This document shows, one piece after another, positions 62,599 to 64,000 of a DNA stretch of 64,000 nt. Each line of letters starts with the position of its first letter. Position 1 is the first letter of the stretch. The notes beneath the pieces were generated by a model that searched no databases, had not been told where the DNA came from, and was given only the letters and a program-made list of their open reading frames with translations. Origin of the DNA: Flavobacterium luteolum. GTDB taxonomy: Bacteria > Bacteroidota > Bacteroidia > Flavobacteriales > Flavobacteriaceae. The position numbers were made by a program, and so were the translations under genes. Where the stretch lies: NCBI RefSeq assembly GCF_027111275.1, contig NZ_CP114286.1, positions 930,001 to 994,000 of the forward strand. Reading direction: 5' to 3'.

Positions 62599-63957
62599 TT
62601 ATTTCGTCTGCAACAGAACCCAGCTTGAAATCTCTTCTAATGCTGTCGGAGATATTGTTTGCTCAATTGATGCATACTCTTCAGGTAATCCCGTTTTACA
62701 CTCTTGAAATAAATGATTTAAATTTGGCAGTTCTTTAGTTGTCACCTTTTTATTTCCTGCTTTTGTCAAAGCCTTATTAATATTTTGAAGATTTATTTCT
62801 GAAGGAACTTGCAAATCTTTGCTTCCATTAATTGCCAAAACTGGGCATTTTACTTTTTCTAAATATGGAGCTGGGTCAAGTTTTAAAAAATTATAAATCC
62901 AAGAACCTGTAATTTGATCTGTGGTAGTTTTAGCTTGCTCTTCACTTAATAATTTTGATTTAAAATAAGCGGTAACACTCGCTTTCAAATTATCATCATT
63001 TACCGTACTTTGCACAATAATATCATAAGCACCCTTAAGAATTTCTTTGTTCTGCTGTATCATTGCTTCTGAAATTCCCTTTTGTTTTTCTATTAATTCC
63101 TTTTGCAAGAGAAGCAATTTATCACCTCGAATTCCTGTTCCTGCCATTAAAACAATAAATGAGATATCTTTAGAATTTCCAGCAACAATTGGAGCAATTA
63201 CTCCTCCTTCACTATGTCCAATTAAACCAATTTTACTTTTATCAATTTCCTTCCTAGTTTTCAAATAGTCAACACCAGCCTGTACATCTTTTACAAAATC
63301 TGTAGTAGTTGCACTTTTAAAATCACCAGTAGACTCTCCAAAACCACGATCATCGAAACGCAAAACAGCAATTCCTTTTCTGGTAAGATAATCTGCTAGA
63401 ACTAAGAATGGTTTATGTTGTAATGCTTCTTCATCTCGATTTTGCGCACCGCTTCCGGAAATTAGAATAACTACTGGAAAATTACCTTCTTTTTTAGGCA
63501 ACGATAAAGTTCCTGCCAAAATCACTTGATCTTTTTTATTTTCGAATTTTACATCTTCTGTATACTAAGAAAATGGCTGTTTTGGTTCCTGAGGCCTTAC
63601 AATTTCAATATTTCCTTTTGATAAATTAAGATCAAATGTGTGTCCGTTTTGAGTTATTTTTCCAACAAAAACATTATCAGCATTCAATTTTCCTTCGTAC
63701 GAACCACCTACTGCAGGAATATCTAATTTCAATACCGAATTTTCGAAAGTAGTGGATTTAACTGGAATTCCTTTTGCATTTTGGTCTGGACTATCTGTGG
63801 TAGAAGTGTAACCGTTTTGTGTTTTTGTAAGATTAAAAACAACTCTTAATTCATTGTTTGGAAGTTTTAAAACACCATTCCAGTGCCCTGAAATATCTTG
63901 TGCGAACGATTTTGAAGAACTAAAAATTAGGAATATAAAAAGTATTATTTTTTTCAT
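62599..63957 (-). pseudogene. Alpha/beta hydrolase gene split by an in-frame TAG
   Basis: One frame runs from ATG 63957 to 62599 but is broken by TAG at 63567-63565, after 130 codons (EPKQPFS-stop-YTEDVKFENKKDQ). No frameshift is needed. The first part has a signal peptide and a small beta domain (ISGHWNGVLKLPNNELRVVF). The second part is a complete alpha/beta-hydrolase catalytic region (ISGSGAQNRDEE, DDRGFGESTGDF, nucleophile in GLIGHSEGG, NGSKDLQVP, NLNHLFQ). Intact flavobacterial relatives are about 450 residues and continue through this junction. It may be a recent nonsense mutation, a sequencing error or a read-through case. Confidence 0.85.
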
Positions 63958-64000
63958 TTCGATGCTTAATTACTTAAAGATTGTTTTCTTTTTTTTCTAA

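Overview
The window looks like chromosome from a Flavobacterium-type Bacteroidota, close in character to F. johnsoniae. The DNA is AT-rich. Promoters carry the Bacteroidota -33 TTG / -7 TAnnTTTG boxes and no Shine-Dalgarno sequences stand out. It has a SusC/SusD pair, two proteins with type IX secretion (T9SS) type-B C-terminal domains, many Bacteroidota lipoproteins, an archaeal-type prolyl-tRNA synthetase and dense families of short intergenic inverted repeats. Function calls come from reading the sequence; no database search was run.

Layout. 1-8.7 kb: the 3' part of a large phosphoesterase/outer-membrane-barrel protein, a lipoprotein, a conserved unknown, an ABC-2 exporter pair and a T9SS-exported choice-of-anchor-L protein. 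8.8-21.1 kb: housekeeping genes (typA, a PAS histidine kinase with a lone receiver, rpsT, two tandem tRNA-Glu, proS, rimO) plus envelope proteins and a peptidoglycan amidase. 21.3-22.5 kb: a porin.

23.0-50.7 kb is a large polysaccharide utilisation locus (PUL) whose gene content fits acetylated galactoglucomannan. The leftward operon encodes SusC, SusD, two glycan-binding lipoproteins, a GH27 alpha-galactosidase and a GH5_2-like endoglucanase. A cupin/AraC regulator lies just upstream of it. The rightward operon encodes a GH26 mannanase, a GPH sugar symporter, a GH130 mannosylglucose phosphorylase, a cellobiose/mannobiose 2-epimerase, a GH5_7-like mannanase and a GH97 alpha-galactosidase. A GH3 beta-glucosidase and two acetyl-esterases (a SASA-domain protein and a CE2 protein) complete the set. 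Inferred flow: surface capture and endo-cleavage, removal of acetyl and galactosyl groups, SusCD import, release of mannobiose, GPH uptake, epimerisation to mannosylglucose, then phosphorolysis to mannose-1-phosphate and glucose. An aldo/keto reductase, an HdeD-like membrane protein and a DUF433/DUF5615 toxin-antitoxin-like pair sit inside the locus between repeat elements.

50.9-64 kb: NlpC/P60 endopeptidase, L,D-transpeptidase, a DUF1573 protein, an OmpR-type two-component system, a three-copy 147-bp tandem repeat, a GIY-YIG protein, a metallo-beta-lactamase-fold protein, a radical SAM protein with an unusual CX4CX2C motif, a T9SS protein with a predicted seven-bladed propeller, and an alpha/beta-hydrolase gene split by one in-frame TAG.

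The intergenic DNA is notable. At least ten inverted-repeat elements of several families lie mostly after stop codons, some combined with 7- or 8-bp tandem arrays. They are the least explained sequence in the window.
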